NCBI RefSeq assembly: GCF_011065405.1
Contig: NZ_CP047056.1
Coordinates: forward strand, 248,001-312,000
Direction of reading: 5' to 3'
Source: Succinivibrio dextrinosolvens
Lineage (GTDB): Bacteria; Pseudomonadota; Gammaproteobacteria; Enterobacterales; Succinivibrionaceae
DNA length: 64,000 nt
Shown here in pieces: positions 48,297 through 57,263 of this stretch. The translations under genes and the position numbers were made by a program. Below the pieces are notes generated by a model. It was not told where the DNA came from, did not search any database, and saw only the letters and a list, made by a program, of their open reading frames with translations. Position 1 is the stretch's first letter, and each line of letters starts with the position of its first letter.

Positions 48297-48566
48297 ATGA
48301 CAGTTCTAGAAAACGATATCGCTATCTATTCAAAGAAAGAGATTGAACGTTTATCTGCAAACGCAAATGATCTTGTAAAGTCTCCTCTAAATCATCTTGT
48401 TGAACTATGCAGAAAAGCTGAGAATCAGTCCTTAAATGCAGCCCTGAAAACCCTTAATTTCATGGCATCCCAAGAAGAGAAACAGCGAATCGAAATCATA
48501 CAGAATCAGATTGCAGAGAATGAGAAATCTGCAGGTTTAATGAGTTCAAAGTATAACCGCTGGTAA
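48297..48566 (+). CDS. Small helical hypothetical protein
   Basis: An 89-residue, probably all-helical protein rich in Glu, Lys, Asn and Gln, without signal peptide or membrane segment. The start at 48297 is supported by GGAG eight bases upstream (the ATG at 48285 is the other option). It is bounded by a motif-rich upstream region and a terminator, so it is a free-standing gene. I do not recognise it. Motifs shared with the amtB region raise the idea of nitrogen-responsive control. Confidence 0.6.
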   Translation: MTVLENDIAIYSKKEIERLSANANDLVKSPLNHLVELCRKAENQSLNAALKTLNFMASQEEKQRIEIIQNQIAENEKSAGLMSSKYNRW

Positions 48567-48614
48567 AAGTCATGTTCGTCAATTAGACGGACTGATAAAG
48601 ACATAATTTAAGTT

Positions 48615-48645
48615 AAAGCCTTGCGTAACTGCAGGGCTTTACATT
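48615..48645 (+). terminator. Terminator of the small helical protein gene
   Basis: AAAGCCTTGC (48615-48624) pairs with GCAGGGCTTT (48631-48640), one G-T pair, then a T-rich tail. Confidence 0.82.
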
Positions 48646-49058
48646 TTTAATTCAACTAACGTTCTACAACTAATTTCTAAAAAAACAAGAAGACTTTATT
48701 CCGATTCATTCTTATGAAGTTTGGAAAAGAATGAATTGCACTTCTGCTTGTTCCATTGTTTTTTATATTCGAAAAGATCGAGTCTTAACTGCCTGCAAAC
48801 CATAATCTTCACAATCTTTTCTTTTATTATGCATACATGAAAGAGGCTCCCCCAATTAGCGAAGTGCATGGAATCCTCTCACCTTTCCACATTGTGGAAT
48901 TACCTATAGTTCTTTGTTTGTCAGATACAAATTAACAAGTAAAATATAAAACAATTAGTTTTCTTTTCAGAACAATTTTATGAAGATTCTAACGGTAGGC
49001 ATAACCATCTAATGTTAAGATTAAAGACAGCAAATCAATCCAATCAAGAGTAGTCATC
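48646..49058. other. 413-base stretch without a recognised gene
   Basis: No frame of useful length with a ribosome site was found. It contains a purine/pyrimidine-imbalanced patch around 48840-48905 with small inverted repeats, for example TCCAC/GTGGA at 48885-48897. These could belong to a small RNA or a decayed element, but I can support neither. The promoter of the gene at 49059 should lie at its right end. Confidence 0.3.
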
Positions 49059-49820
49059 ATGTCAAAAAGATATCCTTTACCTTTTGAAGAAGAAAAAAAA
49101 TTATACCGAGCTCATAAACTTGTAGCAGTAGAAGAAGGAATTGATGTTTCCACCTCTGAATTTATGAAGGAAACAGCAACTACAGTAGTTAAAGAGCTGC
49201 TTGATATAGCTAGAGAGGATTCATCCAAATTTTTCTCAGCTGCATTTAATCAGGATATTGCTCAGATTTACCGCCAGACCGCTTTTACTCTTGAGTTAGG
49301 ACACTTCTCTACTTCTTACTTTATTGAAGATCCTATCCTGTTTGATTATCTTCTGAAAAAAGAAATAAGCGACTACTCTACTGTAAAAGAATTCATGAGA
49401 AATAATCATATGGAGATGTTTGATCTTAAGAACAGAAAAATCTATGTAAACTCTTTTCATATCAGACGACCAAATGAGGCGGTATTAACTTATCTGATTT
49501 TCTACTGTCCAAAACTTAATAATCTATCTGCAGGTGTGTTCCGAGGCTTTGATGGGATTTATATTGTTGATATTGATGAATCCATGGATTATCAGCAGAA
49601 GAAAGCTCAGATTAAAGTCAATAATCCTTCTATCACATATGATTACCTTGATCTTGGCTTTAACCTCATTGATTATCTTGATTACTATCTGGATGCTTGG
49701 GATTATGGTACTCCACGCAATATAGAGAAGAAAGCCGTAGATCACGATGCGGAAAACGTTGTGGTAAAGGCGGATAAATCTGTTTTAGATAAGGCGTTAA
49801 CTATCAAATATGACGAGTAG
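49059..49820 (+). CDS. Hypothetical protein beside the CRISPR array
   Basis: A 253-residue soluble protein, highly charged, with a helical N-terminal half (KKLYRAHKLVAVEEGID, TVVKELLDIAREDSSKFF) and a tyrosine/aspartate-rich C-terminal part (TYDYLDLGFNLIDYLDYYLD). No membrane segment, signal or catalytic motif is recognised. It ends 169 bases before the first decayed CRISPR repeat and is followed by a hairpin. It is not a known Cas protein, and its closeness to the array's decayed end may be accidental. Confidence 0.6.
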   Translation: MSKRYPLPFEEEKKLYRAHKLVAVEEGIDVSTSEFMKETATTVVKELLDIAREDSSKFFSAAFNQDIAQIYRQTAFTLELGHFSTSYFIEDPILFDYLLKKEISDYSTVKEFMRNNHMEMFDLKNRKIYVNSFHIRRPNEAVLTYLIFYCPKLNNLSAGVFRGFDGIYIVDIDESMDYQQKKAQIKVNNPSITYDYLDLGFNLIDYLDYYLDAWDYGTPRNIEKKAVDHDAENVVVKADKSVLDKALTIKYDE

Positions 49821-49830
49821 TTTCGTAGGC

Positions 49831-49889
49831 TCAACAGCCATATTATTAACTGAATGGATAAGAATGATTACTTCGCCTATGGCTGTTGA
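49831..49889. repeat. 12-bp inverted repeat after the array-proximal gene
   Basis: TCAACAGCCATA (49831-49842) and TATGGCTGTTGA (49878-49889) are perfect complements around a 35-base loop. It lies just after the stop at 49820 but has no T run. It could be a weak terminator or a mobile-element end. Confidence 0.5.
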
Positions 49890-49989
49890 TAAGAATACTC
49901 TAGCAGAAGGATCTTGTCTTAAGAAAAAATTTTTAGTGAAACTGTTATAGGGCTCCTATATTAACTTTTTAAATTCCGTTTTCATCTAG

Positions 49990-51456
49990 GCGTATATTTT
50001 CTTACGTTTCTTTACAGTGCTACAATTGTGTGGCGATTGTCTATGCCCTCTGAATATGTTCTAGCTTCCTATGATTTCCATACAGTGCTACAATTAGCTA
50101 TTAAGGCATAGAGAGAATTGAACAGGTTGTAGCTTCCTCTGATTTCCCTTCAGTGCTACAATTACCAGTTGATTCTGTTTTTTGTTGGTCATTGTTGTAG
50201 CTTCCTCTGATTTCCCTACAGTGCTAAAATTAAGATCAACGGTTGCAATACCTAGCTGATTGTTGTAGCTTCCTCTGATTTCCCTACAGTGCTACAATTT
50301 CCAGTTCCCATTGGTGAACGAATGCTGAAGTTGTAGCTTCCTCTGATTTCCCTACAGTGCTACAATTCATGTGATGCATTCTGGCAGTTTGTAGAAAGTT
50401 GTAGCTTCCTCTGATTTCCCTACAGTGCTACAATTCGAAAGAAGGTTCCATATATCTCACCTTGTGTTGTAGCTTCCTCTGATTTCCCTACAGTGCTACA
50501 ATTACCACGATTAGAAGTCCAACGCACTCTATCGTTGTAGCTTCCTCTGATTTCCCTACAGTGCTACAATTCTCAGCCTGATTATGCCGGAATCGTATTT
50601 AGTTGTAGCTTCCTCTGATTTCCCTACAGTGCTACAATTAGCAAAATGTGCATTAAAAACAATAGTACGGTTGTAGCTTCCTCTGATTTCCCTACAGTGC
50701 TACAATTCCGAGCTTAGGAAGTAACTCAGACAAAGGAGTTGTAGCTTCCTCTGATTTCCCTACAGTGCTACAATTTTAGTGTGAATTGTGGTCTGTAGAT
50801 CCTGTGTTGTAGCTTCCTCTGATTTCCCTACAGTGCTACAATTCCATGAGGATTTTATAAAATTAAAGGATTCGTTGTAGCTTCCTCTGATTTCCCTACA
50901 GTGCTACAATTAAACATCAATTTTTTTCATAAGAATAAACCGTTGTAGCTTCCTCTGATTTCCCTACAGTGCTACAATTATATTGCCATATTGTTTTTTT
51001 ATTTGTGAAGTTGTAGCTTCCTCTGATTTCCCTACAGTGCTACAATTTTTTTTAATTTAATTAAAGGTATTTTCTTAGTTGTAGCTTCCTCTGATTTCCC
51101 TACAGTGCTACAATTTGTCAGCAGTTGAGCAGGCAAACAATGATAGTTGTAGCTTCCTCTGATTTCCCTACAGTGCTACAATTATTGCAACAGCTTTAGG
51201 TTTTGATATTAAAGTTGTAGCTTCCTCTGATTTCCCTACAGTGCTACAATTTGCAATCAATACACGATCATAGAACAGGTTGTTGTAGCTTCCTCTGATT
51301 TCCCTACAGTGCTACAATTTTCCCTAATATTCAAGGCGATTCCGAGACAGTTGTAGCTTCCTCTGATTTCCCTACAGTGCTACAATTTCTTCTAACAATT
51401 TTAAAGATTGTTTTCTATGTTGTAGCTTCCTCTGATTTCCCTACAGTGCTACAATT
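49990..51456 (+). CRISPR. Type II-C CRISPR array, 20 good plus 2 decayed repeats
   Basis: A 38-base unit beginning GTTGTAGCTTCC and ending GTGCTACAATT recurs every 68 bases with 30-base unique spacers. Good repeats start at 50126, 50194, 50262 and so on to 51350 and 51419; the last interval is 69, giving one 31-base spacer. Repeats at 49990 and 50058 are in register but decayed (the first only in its left half), and 50126 and 50194 carry one change each, so the left end is the old end. The strand is that of the mature crRNA, judged from the pairing with the tracrRNA and similarity to Neisseria II-C repeats. All repeats contain TGCTACAAT, an extended -10 promoter element. Confidence 0.98.
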
Positions 51457-51459
51457 ACA

Positions 51460-51507
51460 ATAACGCCCAATCCTTTATTTATTAAGGGATTAGGCGTTAT
51501 GATTTTT
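51460..51507 (+). terminator. Terminator hairpin directly after the last CRISPR repeat
   Basis: ATAACGCC (51460-51467) pairs with GGCGTTAT (51493-51500), and within it AATCC with GGATT; TTTTT follows. It starts four bases after the last repeat and suits transcription of the array on the + strand, toward cas2. Confidence 0.85.
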
Positions 51508-51555
51508 ATCAAAAGTAATTTTTATCTTTTAATTATGATTCGAAAAATAGCTTTT

Positions 51556-51888
51556 TTAAAAAAGTAATAACTGAGTTCCCCCGACTTTAATCTCTTGTCG
51601 TTTTGGTTTTCCTACAAGAATTTCAATTGAAGCATACTGTTTTTCTGTAACAGTTAAGCAACGAACTGATCCTTCAGGAGGAAGATTGTCTTTTATTCTT
51701 TTAAAATGCGATTCTTCTGAATCCTTTCCTGCTATGATTCGACAATATACAGACCATTGGATCATATCAAAGCCATCTTTTATTAAGAATTTTCTAAACC
51801 TGACGTAATCCCTTTTGTTCTTAACCGTAATAGTTGGAAGATCAAAAAATACAATCATTCGCATAATATCAATTGAGTTGTTAATCAA
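51556..51888 (-). CDS. cas2: CRISPR-associated endonuclease Cas2
   Basis: Small subunit of the Cas1-Cas2 spacer integrase. The 110-residue sequence has the Cas2 core MIVFFDLPT with the conserved Asp, WSVYCRIIAGKDS and the typical end GGTQLLLF of II-C Cas2. The first codon appears to be TTG at 51888, overlapping the cas1 stop; ATGs at 51864 and 51858 are alternatives, but the longer form matches the Neisseria protein better. It is the last cas gene, 100 bases from the array, converging with the crRNA transcripts. Confidence 0.95.
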   Translation of the reverse strand: MINNSIDIMRMIVFFDLPTITVKNKRDYVRFRKFLIKDGFDMIQWSVYCRIIAGKDSEESHFKRIKDNLPPEGSVRCLTVTEKQYASIEILVGKPKRQEIKVGGTQLLLF

Positions 51889-52799
51889 GGAAGTAAGTTA
51901 TCCTCATATAAATGTTTTGATAGAGCTTTTAAAACAGGAAGTTCCAGCTGATCTAGTTTACCTTCTAAAATACGAATATAGCTTTCTACAAGTATTTCGA
52001 TTGACTGAGAGACAGACATATTGCCTCTAGGGGTAGAAACCTCATTATAAAGTAATTCAATTAACTGAGTTTTGGGAAGTCTTTCATCATAAGAAGATTC
52101 TATATACTGTTTTGTAAACAGATCTACAATTGCTCTATATGGTTCAATAAGATCATCTGCTAACTTGAAGGAATTTCCAAAATTATTGTGGAATAAACCT
52201 ATATGAGTATCTAATCCGTGAGCAACTAGTCTTCTTGCAATTTCTCCCCTAATAATTGAATACCCATAGTTTAAACAGCCATTTATCATATTCTCATCAT
52301 CGTTTCTTGAAAAACTCTCATTAAACAGATTTTTAAAATAATAGGCAGCAGCTCTAGACTCTGTATTGTCAGGATCGCCAGAACGTATTTTTTCAGCAAG
52401 TCTTTTCATGTAATCGGACTCTTCCTGAAGACCACTTAATTCTAAGCAAATAGCCTGATTAAGAATCTTTCTGTTTATAAGTTTTGACCAGAGTCTCTTT
52501 TGCAAAGGCTTTGAAATAGATAACTGTAATTTGAGAAGTTTTGTTGCCTTAGAATGGGACGAAAAAGAAAGAAATACTCCATTTGGAATATGTTTTGAAT
52601 CAGTAGTGTAGATTGCGATTCCTCTATCTGCACAGAATGATAATACCGGTTGCGTCAGATTAACTTGAGGGCAATCTATTACTATTGAGGAAATATCCTC
52701 AAGCGGAACATGATATTTGCAATCCTGTTCAATTATTAGGGAGTTATTTTCACATCTTAATTTCGCAGGATTGCTGATCAGAATATTACGCCAACTCAA
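51885..52799 (-). CDS. cas1: CRISPR-associated integrase Cas1
   Basis: Catalytic subunit of spacer integration, 304 residues as usual for type II. Catalytic residues are visible in TESRAAAYYF (Glu), HIGLFHNNFG (His) and KLADDLIEPYR (Asp). The start is probably the TTG at 52799 (MSWRNIL, as in Neisseria MTWRSLL), overlapping the end of cas9 by 14 bases, and the stop overlaps cas2, so all three cas genes form one operon. Confidence 0.96.
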   Translation of the reverse strand: MSWRNILISNPAKLRCENNSLIIEQDCKYHVPLEDISSIVIDCPQVNLTQPVLSFCADRGIAIYTTDSKHIPNGVFLSFSSHSKATKLLKLQLSISKPLQKRLWSKLINRKILNQAICLELSGLQEESDYMKRLAEKIRSGDPDNTESRAAAYYFKNLFNESFSRNDDENMINGCLNYGYSIIRGEIARRLVAHGLDTHIGLFHNNFGNSFKLADDLIEPYRAIVDLFTKQYIESSYDERLPKTQLIELLYNEVSTPRGNMSVSQSIEILVESYIRILEGKLDQLELPVLKALSKHLYEDNLLP

Positions 52800-55700
52800 C
52801 TCTTAGTTCCTTTGGTGACAGATATACATTTCCTAGAACATCAACATAATATTTCTCAAATAACATTGCTTTTGTATATGAAACTCTTTTTTCTTCTGAA
52901 TTGTCGTGTGTAACCAATGATATTCTGCAGGAATCTATATCAAAGCATTTGTAGTAACCAAAAAATGTTTCCTTATTTGTCTTAATTTTTATCAAGTCAT
53001 TTTTATATACGGAAAAACACCATTCAAAAGAATCATCAATAGAATTCCAATCGTTCATATTCTTTTGTTGAGCATACTTGGTTGGAAGTTTTTTACAATG
53101 AGAATATACAGGGACAACAAAATATTTACTTTGTTTCCTAAAAACATCTATTCTTGGCATAGAACCATTTCCAGCCACACCGTTTCTAACAGGAACTCCA
53201 GATAATTTCTCGATTTTTCGTATTGAATAAACTATAGGATTATCGGATTGTTCCTCTCCCCTTCTGTTAGGCATGTGGAACGGATTTTCCGTAAAATCTT
53301 TCTTGATTAGTTTCTTTATTGCCTCCGTTGTTTTAGAGCTTTCACTATCGTAAAACTTTAAGATTCTTCTCTTGATTGCTTCATAGAGATTCCTGTTTCT
53401 TTCATAATCAACAAGATTATCTGGCGTAATATCCTCAAGTTTTATATCTATGAGATGGAGTTTAGAAACAGCTAAAGACTGCTCTCGAAGTTTATCTGTT
53501 TGTCTTCTTACTGTATCTTTATGAAGTGCACCTTTGCCCTTCTTCTCACACATTCTGGATACAAATAATGGTCTTACAGAAGATAACTCTATTTCCTGAC
53601 GATTTGGGAAAAGCTGCTTTATTGTTGAAATCAACTCGTCTTTTGAGTCAATTGTTAATCTGGCAACCAGCTCATCTCTGAAAAATTTCCATGGAACAGG
53701 GAAATCTAACTGGTCCGGATTGAAATCCAAGTCTGATTCAAGATCTGATTTATTATCTAGTGTATATCTGATTTCATGCTGTCTGTAATACGTACCGACC
53801 AACTGAACAATTGATCTGGTGCAGCAGGCAACAACAACGGCATCTAGGGCATGATGTCTGTCGTTATCAGCACGATTTTTTATAAGTCCCCATCTCTTTC
53901 TTAAGAGATCGGTTAACTGCCCTGCAACAACTACGCACTTTGAATCAGTGCTTTCATCATTTAACAGAAGACAATTATCAATATAGTTCTTAATAAACTT
54001 GGTGATATAGCGTGTATCATTAAGATTCCTATCCCTGAACTTATCTTCATTCTTATCGAAGGTCTTCATTAAGACCTTATCTTTCTTTCTAAAAGAGATT
54101 GTTTTGCTATTTTTTACTCTGGCGAAGAATTCATCCCAGTCAAGATTAAATCTTTCAAAATATTCAAAAGGAGTTCTATTACCCTTATTCTGATTTTCTT
54201 TTGAAAGAACTAGGACTTTGTTGGTCTGAGAGTCATCAAAACTTCTTGAATAAGGTAAGGCATGGTCTACCTCAACATAACCAGGCTCTAGAAGTCTTTG
54301 AATATCAATTTTTTTCCCTGAGTAAAAACTCTTACAGTCCTGCTCTTTGTAGAGTCTGAATTTTTCAAGGTTTCTACCGTTACAGGCTATTTCACCAAAG
54401 ATTTTTATGAACTCTTTTGCTGTTTTTTCTCTGTTATCGCGATTTTCCTTCTGCGCACCTTCTATCTTCTTTCTCTCATCAAAAGATTTTGCGAGATCTC
54501 TTGCCAGTTCAATATGGATGGAAGATGGACTGCCATATTTCTTGATAACAGCATTAACAACTTTTCTTGTTTGATTGATTGCCCTTAATACCACAGGATT
54601 TCTTGGAATATCGCCCAATTCTTCATTGAAGATAAGAGTTCCATTCTTATCTCTACCAGAGAAAAGAGGTGGTAAATATTTAGTTTTATTGATTAGTTCC
54701 TGACTTGTCAGATAGTGCTTATAACCGGCTTTATCACAAGCTTCATCATATCTGATTCCCTGTTCCATGAAAGGAATTATTTTAGATAAGGCTTTTAAAG
54801 AGAGAGAACTGAAATTCTGGAATCTGACATTTAGAAGCTCATTAACGACCTCGTTAGGAACAGACTTTTCTGCAAATTTTTTCTTGAGTTCCTCATCTTC
54901 TTTGTAGATAGTCAAGGTTGAGGCAATGAAGTCATATTCTTCAGAGTGCCCATTTAATGTTTCTTTACTTAGCTTTTCCCAATATTGTACAGAGCCTTTA
55001 CTAATTGCAGTAGCAATCTTGTGCCAACCTTTAAGCTCATGGAAAACAGCATCCTCAGGATCTTTTTTCTTTGAAGACTGATAATCAAGGCCTATAAATG
55101 AATATTCGTCTGACCATAAACCGTTCTTTTTAAGGACATCCTTAATTTTCTTGTATTTGACTCCAGATAAAATCTCGTAAGGAAGACTTTTTAGAATATT
55201 TATCTCTGACAGATCTAATCCTCGTACCTGAGAATTATCATCTTTAATTCTTAGGTTAATTAACTTTGTCAGCCATACGTGTCTTTCTGCTAAATAGGTT
55301 GAAACGGGTGCTCTTTTTTCTTCTCTTTCAAAACGGCAATGTCCAACCATATCAAGTAACTGCTCTCCCTGCAGTGCAGGTTTCTGCATCCATAGATAGC
55401 CCGTTTTCTTATCTCCAGTGCCACATATCCCATTAATTAGTTCTTCTGTGATGAAGTGATTACCCATTTCTTTTTGGTTGTTAAAGATAAGTCTTAACTC
55501 TCTATCTAAATCAACTCTTGAAATGGCTTTATTGTAAGAGCCTTGTTTATTTCTGCAACAGTTAGGAAACTCACAAGCAATCATCTGTCCTATAGTTGCA
55601 TAACCTTTCTTTGCCATTAACTCCTGATTTGTTGATAAAGCGTCTTTGATTTTTCCGTTGTCATCTATATTGAGCTCCGCGCTGCTTGACCAATAGAAGC

Positions 55701-56067
55701 CACGATGTTTACAGATGTGATATATGATTCTTGCAAGTTGCTCTTTTGAAATAGGATTATTTACCGCTATAGAGCGTAATATCCATGGGTTTTCAGCTTT
55801 TGGATTTAAAAGGATTTCCTCCTTTTTTGAAATCAAGCATTCTTGGATCAAAAAATTTAGAAGTTTATTAAGACGCTCTGCTCTACGATAGATGCGTCTT
55901 CTTGATAGACGGCTTTCCCTTCTGATGAGATTTAGTGATTTTCCTTCTTTGGCAGTTTCTGCTTTGGAAAAAGTTCTGACTCCTAAATCAATAATTCTTT
56001 TTCCATCTTCAATTAAGCCCCAACCAACAGAGCCTACACCAATATCTAATCCTAGAATTGTTGCCAT
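52786..56067 (-). CDS. cas9: Type II-C Cas9 endonuclease
   Basis: RNA-guided DNA endonuclease, 1093 residues, compact as in subtype II-C. RuvC residues are intact: Asp8 (ATILGLDIGVGSVGWG), Glu520 (SSIHIELARDL) and His739/Asp742 (RHHALDAVVVA). The HNH site is EVDHALPYSRSFDD with His602. The arginine-rich bridge helix (RRESRLSRRRIYRRAERLNK) follows RuvC-I. The C-terminal part should read the PAM, which cannot be told from sequence alone. It leads the cas9-cas1-cas2 operon; no csn2 or cas4 is present, which supports II-C. The tracrRNA is divergent, just upstream. Confidence 0.98.
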   Translation of the reverse strand: MATILGLDIGVGSVGWGLIEDGKRIIDLGVRTFSKAETAKEGKSLNLIRRESRLSRRRIYRRAERLNKLLNFLIQECLISKKEEILLNPKAENPWILRSIAVNNPISKEQLARIIYHICKHRGFYWSSSAELNIDDNGKIKDALSTNQELMAKKGYATIGQMIACEFPNCCRNKQGSYNKAISRVDLDRELRLIFNNQKEMGNHFITEELINGICGTGDKKTGYLWMQKPALQGEQLLDMVGHCRFEREEKRAPVSTYLAERHVWLTKLINLRIKDDNSQVRGLDLSEINILKSLPYEILSGVKYKKIKDVLKKNGLWSDEYSFIGLDYQSSKKKDPEDAVFHELKGWHKIATAISKGSVQYWEKLSKETLNGHSEEYDFIASTLTIYKEDEELKKKFAEKSVPNEVVNELLNVRFQNFSSLSLKALSKIIPFMEQGIRYDEACDKAGYKHYLTSQELINKTKYLPPLFSGRDKNGTLIFNEELGDIPRNPVVLRAINQTRKVVNAVIKKYGSPSSIHIELARDLAKSFDERKKIEGAQKENRDNREKTAKEFIKIFGEIACNGRNLEKFRLYKEQDCKSFYSGKKIDIQRLLEPGYVEVDHALPYSRSFDDSQTNKVLVLSKENQNKGNRTPFEYFERFNLDWDEFFARVKNSKTISFRKKDKVLMKTFDKNEDKFRDRNLNDTRYITKFIKNYIDNCLLLNDESTDSKCVVVAGQLTDLLRKRWGLIKNRADNDRHHALDAVVVACCTRSIVQLVGTYYRQHEIRYTLDNKSDLESDLDFNPDQLDFPVPWKFFRDELVARLTIDSKDELISTIKQLFPNRQEIELSSVRPLFVSRMCEKKGKGALHKDTVRRQTDKLREQSLAVSKLHLIDIKLEDITPDNLVDYERNRNLYEAIKRRILKFYDSESSKTTEAIKKLIKKDFTENPFHMPNRRGEEQSDNPIVYSIRKIEKLSGVPVRNGVAGNGSMPRIDVFRKQSKYFVVPVYSHCKKLPTKYAQQKNMNDWNSIDDSFEWCFSVYKNDLIKIKTNKETFFGYYKCFDIDSCRISLVTHDNSEEKRVSYTKAMLFEKYYVDVLGNVYLSPKELRVELA

Positions 56068-56143
56068 AATTCAATCCTTTAATTTAATCCCATGCCTATT
56101 TGATTATTTTATAGTTTAAACTCGCAAATTTAATTGACTACAG

Positions 56144-56172
56144 TTGCATATCTGTACGTTTTTAATTAACAT
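56144..56172 (+). promoter_or_regulatory. Promoter of the tracrRNA
   Basis: TTGCAT (56144-56149) and TAACAT (56167-56172) are 17 bases apart, placing the transcript start near 56179, just before the anti-repeat. Confidence 0.6.
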
Positions 56173-56178
56173 TAGAAC

Positions 56179-56273
56179 TGTAGTAGCACTGTAGGGAAAT
56201 CAGATTCGTTGCTACAATAAGGTTTTTCGAAAGAATTACCGAACCCAGTCCAGCCCTATGTGGCTGGACTTTC
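56179..56273 (+). ncRNA. tracrRNA
   Basis: Trans-activating RNA that pairs with the repeat part of crRNAs and docks in Cas9. The anti-repeat GTAGCACTGTAGGGAAATCA (from 56183) complements the right side of the repeat for 22 bases, then a mismatched bulge (TTCGTT) and GCTACAA (56211-56217) complete the duplex. AATAAGG follows, as in Neisseria tracrRNA. A small stem (TTTTTCGAAAGAA) and a strong terminator stem, AGTCCAGCC (56247-56255) with GGCTGGACT (56262-56270), end it. It is divergent from cas9. No other anti-repeat copy was seen. Confidence 0.93.
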
Positions 56274-56450
56274 AATTTATAGCGTTCCTTTCCCAAATCT
56301 TTCCTGTCATATTCTCCTAACCTAATTTGATTTTTGAGATAAAACTTAAAAATAAGTCAAATTCCTTAAAAAAATATTTGACTAATCAGCGTAATCTAGA
56401 TGCTCAGAGGAAGTTATTTCCTCCTGTATCTATTTTCTTAGCCTCTAACA

Positions 56451-56972
56451 TCATTCTATTCGAAGTAAATTTAAGAACTTCTCTTGATCTTTTGAACGTA
56501 AATGTTCCTTTTTTATGAACTCAATAAGATCAAGAATATCTCTGTGGCTCAAAATGGATTTTTTCTTAAGCATAAAAATCAAGGTTTGAGAAAAAACTCC
56601 TTTTAAATCGTGTAATTCAATGTATTCATTGGATAAAGCATCATAAGAAGAACAGATGATAATATCATTTGATGGATTATCATTTTTATATTCAAGGCCT
56701 AAAATAAGAGCATACTGATCAATCAGCTTAATTTCACAATCTGGATCATATATATCGTTACTATAACGATTTTTGGGTATATCAATGCTTACATTAGATA
56801 AAGCTTTGATTTCTTCTTCTAGCTGAGACTGTTTTGAATATGGAGTATCTTCCAGAAACATGTCTTTTAATAAAACACACCTGTAAGGCAACTCTTCAAC
56901 AATTTGAAGTTTACCTAAATGATGAAGACATTGGAAAAGCTCCCAGTCTGAAAATACGACTATTTGATCCAT
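56451..56972 (-). CDS. Hypothetical protein, possibly PIN-like
   Basis: A 173-residue acidic protein. Its layout (VVFSDWELFQCLHHLGKLQI at the start, IDQYALILGLEYKND in the middle, and a late GVFSQTLIFMLKKKSILSHR) vaguely recalls the DUF3368 PIN-like group, but the conserved acidic residues of PIN nucleases are not all evident. It lies between the tracrRNA and small membrane-protein genes. No antitoxin-like partner is adjacent. The resemblance is weak, so treat it as unknown. Confidence 0.5.
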   Translation of the reverse strand: MDQIVVFSDWELFQCLHHLGKLQIVEELPYRCVLLKDMFLEDTPYSKQSQLEEEIKALSNVSIDIPKNRYSNDIYDPDCEIKLIDQYALILGLEYKNDNPSNDIIICSSYDALSNEYIELHDLKGVFSQTLIFMLKKKSILSHRDILDLIEFIKKEHLRSKDQEKFLNLLRIE

Positions 56973-57050
56973 AAAAAAATCTCAAGGAAACCTCATATAG
57001 CAGAGTAATGCACTGCAGCTATACCAATCGAAAGTTACAGGTTCTTATTC

Positions 57051-57239
57051 TTAAATCCAAAAACAGAAAGGGGCGATGACAAAGAATATTAGAAATAACA
57101 GCATCGCAATCTTTCCTCTGTTTTTATAGTCATCCTCGCTATCAAGATTGATAACCATATTCATGGGAATTGCGCTTAAGAGCCCCCATAAACCAAAGCG
57201 AGGTACAATCCATAAGAGTACATCTATATTGCTGTTCAT
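57051..57239 (-). CDS. Small two-span membrane protein
   Basis: A 62-residue protein with two hydrophobic segments (VLLWIVPRFGLWGLLSAIPM and IAMLLFLIFFVIAPFCFWI) joined by a charged loop. A strong ribosome site, GAGGGG, precedes the ATG, which supports it as a real gene. It follows a 39-residue membrane protein gene by 24 bases, suggesting one transcript. I do not recognise the family. Confidence 0.6.
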   Translation of the reverse strand: MNSNIDVLLWIVPRFGLWGLLSAIPMNMVINLDSEDDYKNRGKIAMLLFLIFFVIAPFCFWI

Positions 57240-57263
57240 TTCTTTGTCCCCTCATCTAAGATT

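Noticed and set aside
48840-48905. Structured small RNA or attC-like site
   Set aside because: Only short imperfect inverted repeats are present, with no integrase gene and no clear promoter or terminator.
49059-49820. Csn2 or Cas4 homolog beside the array
   Set aside because: Sequence shows neither the Csn2 pattern nor Cas4 cysteines and nuclease motif; with no such gene the locus is II-C.
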